Position numbers and translations under genes: made by a program. The notes under the pieces were generated by a model. That model saw only the letters and a list, made by a program, of their open reading frames with translations, did no database searches and was not told the DNA's origin. Below are positions 1-7,763 of a stretch of 64,000 nt of DNA, one piece after another (within the stretch, counting starts at the first letter, position 1; each line of letters opens with the position of its first letter). The DNA lies in the NCBI GenBank assembly GCA_023264815.1, contig JAHFUZ010000010.1:58201-122200 (forward strand), read 5' to 3'. The DNA comes from Arthrobacter sp. Lineage in GTDB: Bacteria; Actinomycetota; Actinomycetes; Actinomycetales; Micrococcaceae.

Positions 1-98
1 GCCTTCTGCTTCGCTTCTTCGGCACCCAGGGCGGGCACGCGGGCCGGGGCGCAGCAGGCTTCAACCGTGGCCGGGGTGAGGACGGGCAGGGAGTTCAT
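1..98 (-). CDS. arsR: ArsR-family arsenic-responsive repressor, N-terminal part (cut by window edge)
   Basis: Only the first 32 codons lie in the window, reading leftward from an ATG at 98. The N-terminus carries an adjacent cysteine pair at residues 15 and 16 (context VEACCAP). In the Corynebacterium glutamicum type of ArsR, Cys15 and Cys16 with Cys55 form the arsenite site, so this is very probably the arsenite-sensing repressor of the adjacent ars genes (family knowledge). The start has no Shine-Dalgarno sequence and the predicted -10 box ends 6 bases before the ATG, so the mRNA is probably leaderless. The DNA-binding domain and Cys55 lie outside the window. It follows the aquaporin gene on the same strand but has its own promoter. 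Confidence 0.75.
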   Translation of the reverse strand, partial: MNSLPVLTPATVEACCAPARVPALGAEEAKQK

Positions 99-104
99 GT
101 ATCC

Positions 105-133
105 ATTATGCCCGCATATTGACCATCATCAAT
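105..133 (-). promoter_or_regulatory. ArsR-box promoter of the partial arsR
   Basis: On the minus strand a -35 TTGATG (127-132) and a -10 CATAAT (105-110) are 16 bases apart and point at the arsR ATG at 98. An inverted repeat, ATTGA-6 bases-TCAAT (118-133), overlaps the -35 and the spacer. The same repeat with the same spacing occurs at 1648-1663 in front of arsC. ATTGA/TCAAT-type repeats are typical operators of ArsR/SmtB regulators, so autoregulation by ArsR is likely. Confidence 0.7.
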
Positions 134-167
134 GTATTCGGCCGGCGCATCGGTTGCCGGTGGGCCC

Positions 168-908
168 TCAGGAAGCGGCCTGGCCGGCTGCGTGCGGAAG
201 AACGACGTCGTCCGCGGTGCGTGCCGCGGACGGGAACAGGAGGAGGAGCAGGCCAAGCCCCACGGCCGCTCCGGCCAGTTGTGCAAGGACGAAGCCCGGG
301 ACCGAGCCGGGCGCGATGCCGGCGAACGTGTCACTGAAGATCCGGCCGAACGTCACGGCGGGGTTCGCGAACGACGAAGAGGACGTGAACCAGTACGCTG
401 CCCCGATATAGGCGCCCACGGCCGGTGCGGCAAGAACCCCGCGCTTCGTGGCGGCCAGGGCGAAGATCAGCAGGACGAGTCCTGCGGTGGCCACCACCTC
501 GCCGAGCAGGTGTCCCGTGGTGGCGCGGTCCTTGGTTGAGATGGAGGTGCCCACCTCAAACATGGTGTTCGCGATGATGCTGCCGCTTACCGCGCCCGCC
601 GTCTGCGCAACAATGTAGATGCCGAGTTCGGACAGGGTGAGCCCGGTTCCGCTGCGGCGGCCAAGGACCCAGTCCACGAGGGATACCACGGGGTTGAAGT
701 GCGCGCCGCTGACCGGCCCGAGGACGAGGATCAGTACCGTCAGGCCGAAGACCGTGGCCATGCTGTTCTGGAGCAGCTGCAGCCCCACGTCGTTGGGGGA
801 GAGCTGTTGGGCGGCGATGCCGGAACCCACCACGATCATTACGAGCAGGCTGGTGCCGAGCAGTTCGGCGGCGGCGCGGCGCCACAGCGGGGGCTGGTTG
901 GAAGTCAT
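168..908 (-). CDS. Aquaporin/MIP-family channel (arsenic-cluster type)
   Basis: A 246-residue, strongly hydrophobic MIP-family channel protein with the two pore loops: HFNPV (NPV at residues 72-74) and FANPA (NPA at 182-184). The first loop has Val in place of the usual Ala. Aquaglyceroporins inside ars clusters can let arsenite leave the cell down its gradient, so a role as an arsenite/metalloid channel is likely from context; water or glycerol transport cannot be excluded. The ATG at 908 was preferred over an upstream TTG at 944 because the protein then begins right before the first membrane helix. No clear ribosome site is seen at either. It diverges from the ArsR-ArsC fusion gene and is followed by arsR on the same strand. 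Confidence 0.85.
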   Translation of the reverse strand: MTSNQPPLWRRAAAELLGTSLLVMIVVGSGIAAQQLSPNDVGLQLLQNSMATVFGLTVLILVLGPVSGAHFNPVVSLVDWVLGRRSGTGLTLSELGIYIVAQTAGAVSGSIIANTMFEVGTSISTKDRATTGHLLGEVVATAGLVLLIFALAATKRGVLAAPAVGAYIGAAYWFTSSSSFANPAVTFGRIFSDTFAGIAPGSVPGFVLAQLAGAAVGLGLLLLLFPSAARTADDVVLPHAAGQAAS

Positions 909-929
909 GCACAAAAGCTTGACGCATGA
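905..929. promoter_or_regulatory. Inverted repeat at the aquaporin/arsR-arsC divergent start
   Basis: TCATGC (905-910) and GCATGA (924-929) form an inverted repeat with 13 bases between, lying across the aquaporin start and about 26 bases before the fusion gene. It differs from the ATTGA/TCAAT boxes nearby. It is a candidate operator for the ArsR-ArsC fusion protein; this is inferred from position only. Confidence 0.35.
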
Positions 930-954
930 AGTTATCTCAGTCAAAATTGAACCA

Positions 955-1629
955 ATGATGACTGAGCCAGTTGACGAGTTTCAGGCGCGGGTTGCCAAGC
1001 ATGCCGCCCTGGCCGACCCGGCGCGCCTTCGCATGGTGGACCTGCTGACGCTGGGGGACCTTTCCCCGAGCGAACTGCAGGCCGAGCTCGGGATGCCCTC
1101 AAACCTGGTGTCCCACCATCTGCGCACGCTGGAAGGTGCAGGCCTGGCCACCCGCCATCGTTCCGAGGCGGACAGGCGCCGAAGCTACATCCGGCTCGCC
1201 GCCGGCGTGTTGGACGGGCTCGCCCCCGGCCGTGAACACGGAGCCCGCCGCGTCCTTTTTGTGTGCACGCGCAACAGTGCCCGGTCCCAACTGGCTGCGG
1301 CGCTCTGGAGCCAGGTCAGTGAGATTCCCTCGCTTTCGGCAGGCACCCACCCTGCGGACCGGATTGCCCAGGGGGCGGTCGACGTCGCCCGGCGCCACGG
1401 GCTCGACCTTGCGGACCGCTCCCCGAGGCTGCTGGATGACGCGGTGCGTTCGGATGCGTTCATTGTGACCGTGTGCGATAACGCCCATGAGGAAATCCCC
1501 ATACTGGGAGGGATTCACTGGTCTGTTCCTGATCCGCTCCGCCTCAACACCGAGGATGCCTTCGAGGGCGCCTTTGCTGATATTGCCCGACGCGTTGGCG
1601 ACCTCGCGCCCCGCCTGCACGCCGCCTAG
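955..1629 (+). CDS. ArsR-type HTH domain fused to low-molecular-weight arsenate reductase/phosphatase domain
   Basis: A 224-residue two-domain protein. Residues 5-90 form an ArsR-like winged helix (ADPARLRMVDLL, then recognition region NLVSHHLRTLE). Residues 98-222 form a low-molecular-weight phosphatase/arsenate reductase fold with P-loop CTRNSARS (Cys104, Arg110) and the general-acid loop VPDPL near 191. The only other cysteine is Cys174 (VCDNAHEE). The HTH part has no ELCVCDL-type arsenite site. The protein may reduce arsenate, or use the ArsC domain as a sensor that drives the HTH domain; which one cannot be told from sequence. The start is one of two adjacent ATGs (955 or 958). It is the first gene of the rightward ars operon and is divergent from the aquaporin. 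Confidence 0.85.
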   Translation: MMTEPVDEFQARVAKHAALADPARLRMVDLLTLGDLSPSELQAELGMPSNLVSHHLRTLEGAGLATRHRSEADRRRSYIRLAAGVLDGLAPGREHGARRVLFVCTRNSARSQLAAALWSQVSEIPSLSAGTHPADRIAQGAVDVARRHGLDLADRSPRLLDDAVRSDAFIVTVCDNAHEEIPILGGIHWSVPDPLRLNTEDAFEGAFADIARRVGDLAPRLHAA

Positions 1630-1647
1630 ACCCCCCATCCCATCAAT

Positions 1648-1700
1648 ATTGACAAGTATCAATCTACTGATCGATACTTCATGCATCGATAGATATCAAT
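1648..1700 (+). promoter_or_regulatory. ars operon promoter with ArsR box
   Basis: A perfect -35 TTGACA (1649-1654) and a -10-like GATACT (1673-1678) are 18 bases apart. The inverted repeat ATTGA-6-TCAAT (1648-1663) overlaps the -35 and matches the box in front of arsR. Just downstream ATCGAT occurs twice (1670-1675 and 1685-1690), which may be a second operator half-pair. The 5' leader to the arsC GTG at 1780 is about 95 bases. ArsR control is inferred from the shared box. Confidence 0.7.
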
Positions 1701-1779
1701 GTCTGTCAGTAGAGGGTGGCACAGGGGTAGGGGCCACAAACAACCCGATCCACACCCAACTGATACCAGGAGAAACCAC

Positions 1780-2202
1780 GTGACTACCGAGACCGCCAAG
1801 AAGCCTTCCGTCCTGTTCGTCTGCGTCCACAACGCCGGCCGCTCCCAGATGGCCGCGGCCTTCCTGACCACCCTGGGCAAGGGGAACATCGAGGTCCGCT
1901 CTGCAGGATCCCAGCCTGCCGATAAGGTCAACCCTGCCGCCGTCGAGGCCATGGCCGAGCTCGGCATCGACATGTCCGCCGAGATTCCGAAGATCCTCAC
2001 CACCGAGGCGGTCAAGGAGTCCGACGTGGTGATCACCATGGGCTGCGGCGATGAGTGCCCGTACTTCCCGGGCAAGCGGTACGAGGACTGGGTGCTGGAG
2101 GATCCGGCCGGCCAGGGTGTGGACGCCGTCCGGCCCATCCGGGACGAGATCAGGACCCGCATCGAGGGGCTCATCGAGTCCCTGATCCCTGCCGCCAAGT
2201 AA
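1780..2202 (+). CDS. arsC: Arsenate reductase ArsC, thioredoxin-coupled type
   Basis: A 140-residue enzyme reducing arsenate to arsenite in the cytoplasm. The P-loop CVHNAGRS has nucleophile Cys15 and Arg21. A second motif, MGCGDECP, supplies Cys89 and Cys93, the pair used for the disulfide relay in thioredoxin-dependent ArsC. The acid Asp lies in EDPAGQ near 109. The GTG start at 1780 is chosen because AGGAGA precedes it by 6 bases. It is the first gene after the ArsR-box promoter. An in-frame longer reading from 1699 would run through the promoter and is rejected. Confidence 0.92.
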   Translation: MTTETAKKPSVLFVCVHNAGRSQMAAAFLTTLGKGNIEVRSAGSQPADKVNPAAVEAMAELGIDMSAEIPKILTTEAVKESDVVITMGCGDECPYFPGKRYEDWVLEDPAGQGVDAVRPIRDEIRTRIEGLIESLIPAAK

Positions 2203-2270
2203 CCCGTCCCGGACAGTGTGGTCCGGCAGGCCGCCACACCGACCACCCCACAGATGAAACAGAGGACAGC

Positions 2271-3656
2271 ATGGATCCAGTGAAGAACCTTCCCGTCGCC
2301 GTCATCGGCGCGGGACCCGTGGGACTCGCCACCGCGGCCCACCTCCTGGAGCGCGGCCTCGAACCCGTGATCTTCGAAGCCGGCCCGACGGCGGGCGCTG
2401 CCGTCGAAGAATGGCGCCACATCCGGCTGTTCTCACCCTGGCGGTTCAACCTCGACGCCGCCGCCGTCCGCCTGCTCGAGGCCACCGGCTGGGAGACGCC
2501 CCGCCTGACGGCACTGCCGTACGGCGGCGATCTCATCGACAACTACCTGGCCCCGCTGGCCGCGGTCCCGGCCATGGCGTCCCGGCTCCAGACCGGCGCC
2601 CGGGTCCTGGCCGTGACCAGGCAGGGCATGGACAAGACCCACAGCCGCAACCGAGATGCCACGCCCTTCATTGTCAGGGTGGAGCATGCCGACGGCGAGA
2701 TCCGCGACCACACAGCCGCCGCTGTCATCGACGCGTCCGGCACCTGGTCCACCTCCAACCCGCTCGGCACCTCCGGGCTGCCCGCCATCGGCGAGAACGC
2801 GGGCGGCGGCCGGATTTCCTCGCCCCTGCCGGACGTCACCGGACGGGACCGCGCTGCCTTCGCCGGCCGCCGCGTCCTGGTGGTCGGGGCAGGGCACTCG
2901 GCTGCGAACACTTTGATCAACCTGGCCGACCTCGCCAAGGAAGAACCCGGAACCAGCATCCTCTGGGCCGTCCGTGGAGCCTCCGCCGAGAAGGTTTACG
3001 GCGGTGGAGATGCCGACGGCCTGCCGGCCCGCGGCCAGCTCGGCTCCCGGCTTCGCCGGTTTGTTGGGGCGGGAAGGATTGAGCTGCACACCGCCTTCGG
3101 TATCTCCTCACTGAAAACCCTGGACTCCGGCATCAGCGTCGAAGCTGCCGACGGCCGGACCTTGGAGGCCGACATCATCATCCCCTGCACCGGTTTCCGT
3201 CCGGACCTGGACATCCTGCGTGAGCTCCGGCTCGACCTGGATCCCGCCGTTGAAGCGCCGTCCCAGCTCGGGCCGCTGATCGATCCCGAATTCCACTCGT
3301 GCGGCACGGTCGAGCCGCACGGTGCGAAGCTCCTGGCGCACCCGGAGAAGGACTTCTACATCGTGGGCATGAAGTCCTACGGCCGTGCTCCGACCTTCCT
3401 CCTGGCCACGGGCTACGAACAGGTCCGCTCAGTTGCTGCCGCCCTGGCAGGCGACCAAGCCGCCGCGGACGCGGTACATCTCGAACTTCCCGAAACAGGC
3501 GTGTGCTCCACCGACGCCGGGACGAGCTGCGACGTCCCCGTGGCCGTTACGGCAGGCACGGACAGCCCAGCCGGCGACGGCTGCTGCGCCGCACCCGAAC
3601 CCGTGCTCATCGGATTCCCCACCGGTCTGGCACACGGCCGCTCCGGCGGAGCCTGA
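2271..3656 (+). CDS. FAD/NAD(P)-dependent flavoprotein of the ars operon (ArsO-like)
   Basis: A 461-residue flavoprotein with an N-terminal FAD-binding GAGPVG motif (near residue 13) and a second dinucleotide motif GAGHSA (near 206), the layout of flavin monooxygenase/thioredoxin-reductase-like enzymes. Such proteins are common in actinobacterial ars operons, but their exact reaction is not settled. The C-terminal 60 residues are cysteine-rich (GVCST, TSCD, GDGCCA), which could bind arsenite or act in a thiol relay; this is inference. The ATG at 2271 gives the FAD motif at the expected distance; a much longer frame from 2055 runs inside arsC and is rejected. It lies between two arsC genes on the same strand. 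Confidence 0.8.
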   Translation: MDPVKNLPVAVIGAGPVGLATAAHLLERGLEPVIFEAGPTAGAAVEEWRHIRLFSPWRFNLDAAAVRLLEATGWETPRLTALPYGGDLIDNYLAPLAAVPAMASRLQTGARVLAVTRQGMDKTHSRNRDATPFIVRVEHADGEIRDHTAAAVIDASGTWSTSNPLGTSGLPAIGENAGGGRISSPLPDVTGRDRAAFAGRRVLVVGAGHSAANTLINLADLAKEEPGTSILWAVRGASAEKVYGGGDADGLPARGQLGSRLRRFVGAGRIELHTAFGISSLKTLDSGISVEAADGRTLEADIIIPCTGFRPDLDILRELRLDLDPAVEAPSQLGPLIDPEFHSCGTVEPHGAKLLAHPEKDFYIVGMKSYGRAPTFLLATGYEQVRSVAAALAGDQAAADAVHLELPETGVCSTDAGTSCDVPVAVTAGTDSPAGDGCCAAPEPVLIGFPTGLAHGRSGGA

Positions 3657-3713
3657 CCACAAACATCCCCACCTCCAACCAACGTTCCGGAAGCACCGGA
3701 AGGGAAAACTGCC

Positions 3714-4385
3714 ATGACTGAACACCACGAAGCGAAGCTGGGACTGCAGGACAACACCGAGATTCTGCACCGGATCAGCAGCCGCCTCGCTGATCGCTAT
3801 GCCGGAACATTCGCTGCCGAGACGGTGGAACGCTATGTCTTCGAGTCCTACACAGCTCTGGCGCGGACCGCCAGGATCAGCGCGTACCTGCCTGCCACGA
3901 CAGAACACTTCGCCAATGACAGGCTCCACGCACTTGCCAAATCCAAGGGAGTGATCGCGTCCGGGGTTCCCGACGTGCTCTTTGTTTGTGTGCAGAACGC
4001 CGGCCGCTCCCAGATGGCCGCCGCACTGCTGGCGGTCGAAGCCAAGGGCAGAATCCACGTCCGCTCCGCCGGTTCCATGCCGGCAGCCGAACTTGATCCG
4101 ACCGTGGTGGCCGTGATGTCCGAGATGGGCCTGGATCTAACCCGGGACTACCCGAAACCGCTCACCGACGATGTGGTGCGGGCCTCAGATGTGGTCATTA
4201 CCATGGGCTGCGGGGACTCGTGCCCGATCTACCCGGGGAAGCGCTACGAAGACTGGGACCTTACCGATCCCGCCGGGCAAAGGCTGGAGACCGTCCGGGA
4301 CATCCGCGACCAGATCCACGAGCGCGTGAGGAAACTCGTCGCGTCACTCCTGCCCTCTGATCAGAAAGAAGCAACCACCGCATGA
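3714..4385 (+). CDS. arsC: Arsenate reductase with N-terminal three-helix bundle (ArsC1'-like)
   Basis: A 223-residue protein. Residues 10-80 form a helical bundle (LHRISSRLADRYAG onward) of the kind that dimerises the C. glutamicum thioredoxin-coupled ArsC1'. Residues 86-215 are the ArsC domain with P-loop CVQNAGRS (Cys92, Arg98) and MGCGDSCP (Cys166, Cys170). It should reduce arsenate using thioredoxin. A purine-rich GGAAGG stretch precedes the ATG. Its stop overlaps the next gene's ATG by 4 bases, so the two are probably translated together. Confidence 0.9.
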   Translation: MTEHHEAKLGLQDNTEILHRISSRLADRYAGTFAAETVERYVFESYTALARTARISAYLPATTEHFANDRLHALAKSKGVIASGVPDVLFVCVQNAGRSQMAAALLAVEAKGRIHVRSAGSMPAAELDPTVVAVMSEMGLDLTRDYPKPLTDDVVRASDVVITMGCGDSCPIYPGKRYEDWDLTDPAGQRLETVRDIRDQIHERVRKLVASLLPSDQKEATTA

Positions 4386-4813
4386 GCGAAACACCCGCTA
4401 CCCCGTCCGTCCTGTTCGTCTGCAGCAAGAACGGCGGCAAATCCCAACTGGCCGCCGGCCTCATGCGGGACCTCGCCGGAGACGCCGTCACCGTTTACTC
4501 CGCAGGCACCAAGCCCGGGGCCGGGCTGAACCCCGAGTCCGTGGAATCCCTTGCCGAGCTCGGCATCAACATCACCGGCGAGCACCCGAAGCCCGTCACC
4601 GACGACGTGCTCAACGCCGTGGACGTCGTGGTTGTCCTCGGCACCGAGGCGAAGCTCGAACCCCGCGAAGGAACCCGGTTTGAGATCTGGGAAACGGACG
4701 AGCCCTCCTCCCGCGGCATCGAAGGCATGGAACGCATGCGCCTGCTCCGGGACGACATCAAAGCCCGCGTCCAAACGCTCTACGAAGGACTCGGGCGGTC
4801 GAAAATGTCATGA
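4382..4813 (+). CDS. arsC: Arsenate-mycothiol transferase type ArsC
   Basis: A 143-residue protein with P-loop CSKNGGKS: Cys14 is present, but position 20, normally Arg in the CX5R loop, is Lys. The NGGKSQ loop and the absence of the second cysteine pair match the mycothiol-dependent arsenate reductases ArsC1/ArsC2 of C. glutamicum, which form an arseno-mycothiol adduct resolved by mycoredoxin (family knowledge). Mycothiol use fits an actinobacterium. The ATG overlaps the stop of the preceding gene (ATGA). Confidence 0.85.
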   Translation: MSETPATPSVLFVCSKNGGKSQLAAGLMRDLAGDAVTVYSAGTKPGAGLNPESVESLAELGINITGEHPKPVTDDVLNAVDVVVVLGTEAKLEPREGTRFEIWETDEPSSRGIEGMERMRLLRDDIKARVQTLYEGLGRSKMS

Positions 4814-4926
4814 CGAAGACTGCGGGTTGGACCTACATCCTTGTAGCGATGGGTGCCGTCTCAGTAATTCTGCTATGGGTTGCGACGAGACCGGCGACGA
4901 TGAGTACGCCTCAACTGCCCTCATAG
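4810..4926 (+). CDS. Small single-pass membrane peptide at the end of the ars operon
   Basis: A 38-residue reading frame beginning with an ATG that overlaps the stop of the mycothiol-type arsC by 4 bases. After MTKTAGW there is one hydrophobic segment (about residues 7-25, TYILVAMGAVSVILLWVA), then a short polar tail. The overlap and the clear membrane segment favour a real gene. Its role is unknown; it might associate with an arsenite pump encoded elsewhere. It ends about 45 bases before the convergent multicopper oxidase. Confidence 0.5.
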   Translation: MTKTAGWTYILVAMGAVSVILLWVATRPATMSTPQLPS

Positions 4927-4969
4927 GACAGGTGCAGCAGGCCGGCACCCACGGCCACCAGGAGCAGGT

Positions 4970-6430
4970 TTACGCCACCTCAAGCACGCCCATCATGCCG
5001 AGGTCCTCGTGGTCCAGGATGTGGCAGTGGTAAGCGGAGCGGCCGCGGAAGTCGGTGAACGCCACCCTCACTATGACCTGCCCGTCGGCGGGGACGTTGA
5101 CCACGTCCTGCCACACGGCGGCCCGCACGGCCTGGCCGTTCTGCTCGATGATCTGCATGGGCCAGACGTGCAGGTGGAAGGGATGATCCATGGGGCCGGT
5201 GTTGGTCAGCGTCCATTCCTCGATGCTTCCGGCAGCAACCGTGGTATCTGTCCTGGCCCCGTTGAACTCCCTGCCGTTGATGGTGAACCGCATCATGCCC
5301 GGACCCATCCCCATCCCCATCCCCGCCGCGAGGATAAACCTGCGGTGAACGGCAACGGCGGAGGACCGCAGGTCCGGCGGTGAGTACTCCGCGGGCACGG
5401 CCCCGGGGGCTTCGTCGGGTTCGCCTGCGATGCGGAGGGTAGCCAGCACGGCACCTTCCGGTTCCCCGCCCGGACCGGGCGGTCCGAACCCGGGCGCCGG
5501 CATTCCTGTCATGCTTCCGCGGTCCTGGTAGAGGTAGCGGACGGCGGAGTCTGAAGTCCCTGTCGTCACGAGCAGGTCCGCCCGGTTTCCGGGCAGCAGC
5601 AACAGTTCCTCCACGCTTTCCGGTAGGGGAAAGCGTCCGGAGTCCATGCCGAGGAGCTGCAGCCGGGCTCCGTCGAGCCGGAGCCGCAGATAGCGCGCGA
5701 CGCACGCGTTGATGATTCGCCACCGCTCCCGCTGCCCGGGCCGGGCCGTCAGCTGCGGAGTGAGCTGGCCGTTGACCAGGACCAGCTGGCCCTCGCGTCC
5801 CGTCATGCGCTCCATGGCTGAAACCGCGGGGATGTTCCCCGCTGCGTCCATGGTGGTATCGGACACCACCAGGACCCGCTCCGCGCTCGCCGCAAGTGGC
5901 TGCGGATCCTCGACGACGATCGCTCCGAAGAGGCCGCCAAAAATCTGGTCGGCAACGGTGCCGTGACGGTGCGGGTGGTACCAGTACACTCCCGGTGGAT
6001 GGTCGGCGGGAAGACGGTATTCGTAGTCGAAGCTGCTGCCCGGGTTTACCTCGACGAAGATGTTGTCTCCGTTTCCTTCCGGAGAAACATGGAGGCCGTG
6101 CACATGCAGGTTGGTGGCCTCGGCCAGGCTGTTCACCAGCCTGACCTTCAGGACATCCCCTGCCCGTACACGGAGCGTTGGTCCGGGGATGCCCCCGTTA
6201 TAGCCCAGGGCGGATGCCTGTCTGCCGGCCAGCAGCAGCGGCCCCGGTGCGGCTTCGAGCCGGACGTCGAGGAGTCCGCCTGTGCTCCGGTGTTCTTCGG
6301 GCTGGATCAGTCCGTCTCCCGTGGCCAGCTGCGGGCTCAGGGTCCAGAGCAGCCCGGCGGTGCCGGCCGCGGTCCCCGCAACACCCAGTCCGCCCAGCAG
6401 CAATGCCTGGCGGCGGCTGATGGGTTGCAC
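4970..6430 (-). CDS. Tat-exported multicopper oxidase
   Basis: A 486-residue secreted copper enzyme. The N-terminus ISRRQALLLGG is a twin-arginine signal. Copper-ligand motifs are in order: HVHG (109-112), HPH (152-154), HPFHLH and HCHILDHEDLGMMG at the C-terminus, giving type 1, 2 and 3 copper sites. A methionine/glycine-rich MGMGMGPGMM stretch precedes the last domain, as in cuprous-ion oxidases (CueO-like). A role in copper tolerance outside the membrane is likely. The start is GTG at 6430, overlapping by one base the TAG of the SHOCT gene; a GAGGG sequence lies just upstream. Confidence 0.9.
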   Translation of the reverse strand: MQPISRRQALLLGGLGVAGTAAGTAGLLWTLSPQLATGDGLIQPEEHRSTGGLLDVRLEAAPGPLLLAGRQASALGYNGGIPGPTLRVRAGDVLKVRLVNSLAEATNLHVHGLHVSPEGNGDNIFVEVNPGSSFDYEYRLPADHPPGVYWYHPHRHGTVADQIFGGLFGAIVVEDPQPLAASAERVLVVSDTTMDAAGNIPAVSAMERMTGREGQLVLVNGQLTPQLTARPGQRERWRIINACVARYLRLRLDGARLQLLGMDSGRFPLPESVEELLLLPGNRADLLVTTGTSDSAVRYLYQDRGSMTGMPAPGFGPPGPGGEPEGAVLATLRIAGEPDEAPGAVPAEYSPPDLRSSAVAVHRRFILAAGMGMGMGPGMMRFTINGREFNGARTDTTVAAGSIEEWTLTNTGPMDHPFHLHVWPMQIIEQNGQAVRAAVWQDVVNVPADGQVIVRVAFTDFRGRSAYHCHILDHEDLGMMGVLEVA

Positions 6431-6717
6431 TACCGGCCCTCACCGAGCACTCTGATCTGCTCGCGGTATTGGTCCGCCGTCAGCTCGCCCCTTGCGAAGC
6501 GTTCATCGAGGATCTCCCGTGCCCTGTTCCCTCCGGCTGGTTGGGACGGCCCTGAGCCACCCGGTCCATACCCGCCGCGGACGCCGCCGCCGGTGGCCCT
6601 CGCCACCACCAGGACAAGAAGCCCAATCCCGATGAGCAGAAGCGGTCCCCAGAGCCACATCCACCACATACCCTGCCCGTATCCCCACATCATGACCCGC
6701 GCCTTCCGCCGTCGCAT
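6430..6717 (-). CDS. SHOCT-domain small membrane protein
   Basis: A 95-residue protein: a Trp/Met-rich start (MMWGYGQGMWWMWLWG), one membrane segment (about 22-42), a Gly/Pro linker and a C-terminal SHOCT motif (REILDERFARGELTADQYREQI). SHOCT proteins often sit next to copper-handling genes. It is translationally coupled to the multicopper oxidase through a one-base stop/start overlap. GGAG lies 8 bases before the ATG. The function is unknown; Met and Trp residues could bind copper, which is inference. Confidence 0.8.
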   Translation of the reverse strand: MRRRKARVMMWGYGQGMWWMWLWGPLLLIGIGLLVLVVARATGGGVRGGYGPGGSGPSQPAGGNRAREILDERFARGELTADQYREQIRVLGEGR

Positions 6718-6804
6718 AACTGTTTCTCCGATACTTCGCGGGGAGCAGGCGCGTGGGTAGGGTCCGAGGTCCCTATTCCCGTGCCGGGCAGGATCCTCTG
6801 GCGG

Positions 6805-7689
6805 TCAGGAGGCGCCGACAGGCCGGAAGGTTCCCCCGCCGTCGTTCGAGACGACGAGACCAGCAGCCGTGGCGGCCCACACGGACAGGTTTGCCTCCGG
6901 ACCGATCACCGCCGCAACGGCCTCGACGCTGCCAGTGATCCTGCCTTGCGGAGTCCAGGTCAGGCCTCCGTCCGCGGAGACGTGGACGGATCCGTCGGGT
7001 TCGACTCCGACGGCCTCCGTGGGACTGGCAAACGCCGCGAACTGAATCACCGGCCCGGCCGCCACCGGGTTCCAGGTCTTCCCGCCGTCCGTGGAACGGT
7101 GGATTCCCCGCGGCGTGGTGGCCAGAACAGTATCGCCGGCAGGGTTTCCGGCCAGGACGGCAGGCACGAGATCGGAGGCCACCGTGGTCCAGTTCAGTCC
7201 GTCCGGACTGGTGCGCAGCACGCCATCGAAACCGACGATTCCGGACCTGGTGACGGTCAGTGCGTGGAAGTCGGATTCGCGCTGCCGGGAGAGGTGCTCC
7301 CAGGTCATGCCGCCGTCGGTGGAACGGATCAGCCCGAGCGGGTTGGGCATGTCTGAACCGGCACCGGGATGCCCGGAGGCGTAGAGGACGCTGTGGTCAG
7401 GGCCGCCGGTGAAGCCCATGAGGTCGTTGGTGGGACCGAGCTTCACTGCCGGCTGGCGTGTTACGTCGTACAGGCCCTCGTGGGCGGCCAGCAGCACCTG
7501 GCCTGTACTGCTGACGCTGAGGCCGTGAATGTGGGTCGCCGGCAGGGCGCCCGCCGTGCTGCTGGCAGTGCCTGCGCCGCCGGCTCCCGGGCCGGTGGGT
7601 GGGGTGCTGCATGAGGACAGGGCAAGGGAAAGGCAGATTCCGGCGGCCAGGGCAGCCGTGAAGGAAAGGACTCGCGAACGCTTGGGCAT
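6805..7689 (-). CDS. BNR-repeat lipoprotein (F510_1955 type)
   Basis: A 294-residue predicted lipoprotein with a signal ending in lipobox LSSC (Cys27). The mature part should be a beta-propeller: Asp-box/BNR motifs recur (STDGGMTW, STDGGKTW, SADGGLTW, SNDGGGTF). Proteins of this type are commonly encoded beside DUF305 and copper genes, as here; enzymatic activity is not established. GGAG precedes the ATG by about 6 bases. The DUF305 gene lies 74 bases upstream on the same strand. Confidence 0.8.
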   Translation of the reverse strand: MPKRSRVLSFTAALAAGICLSLALSSCSTPPTGPGAGGAGTASSTAGALPATHIHGLSVSSTGQVLLAAHEGLYDVTRQPAVKLGPTNDLMGFTGGPDHSVLYASGHPGAGSDMPNPLGLIRSTDGGMTWEHLSRQRESDFHALTVTRSGIVGFDGVLRTSPDGLNWTTVASDLVPAVLAGNPAGDTVLATTPRGIHRSTDGGKTWNPVAAGPVIQFAAFASPTEAVGVEPDGSVHVSADGGLTWTPQGRITGSVEAVAAVIGPEANLSVWAATAAGLVVSNDGGGTFRPVGAS

Positions 7690-7763
7690 GGGATCTCCAG
7701 GAAGGGGGTGGGCGGGCAGGAGCGGGCGCCGGCCCGTGCGGGCCGGCGCCGGGGACCGGGTGG

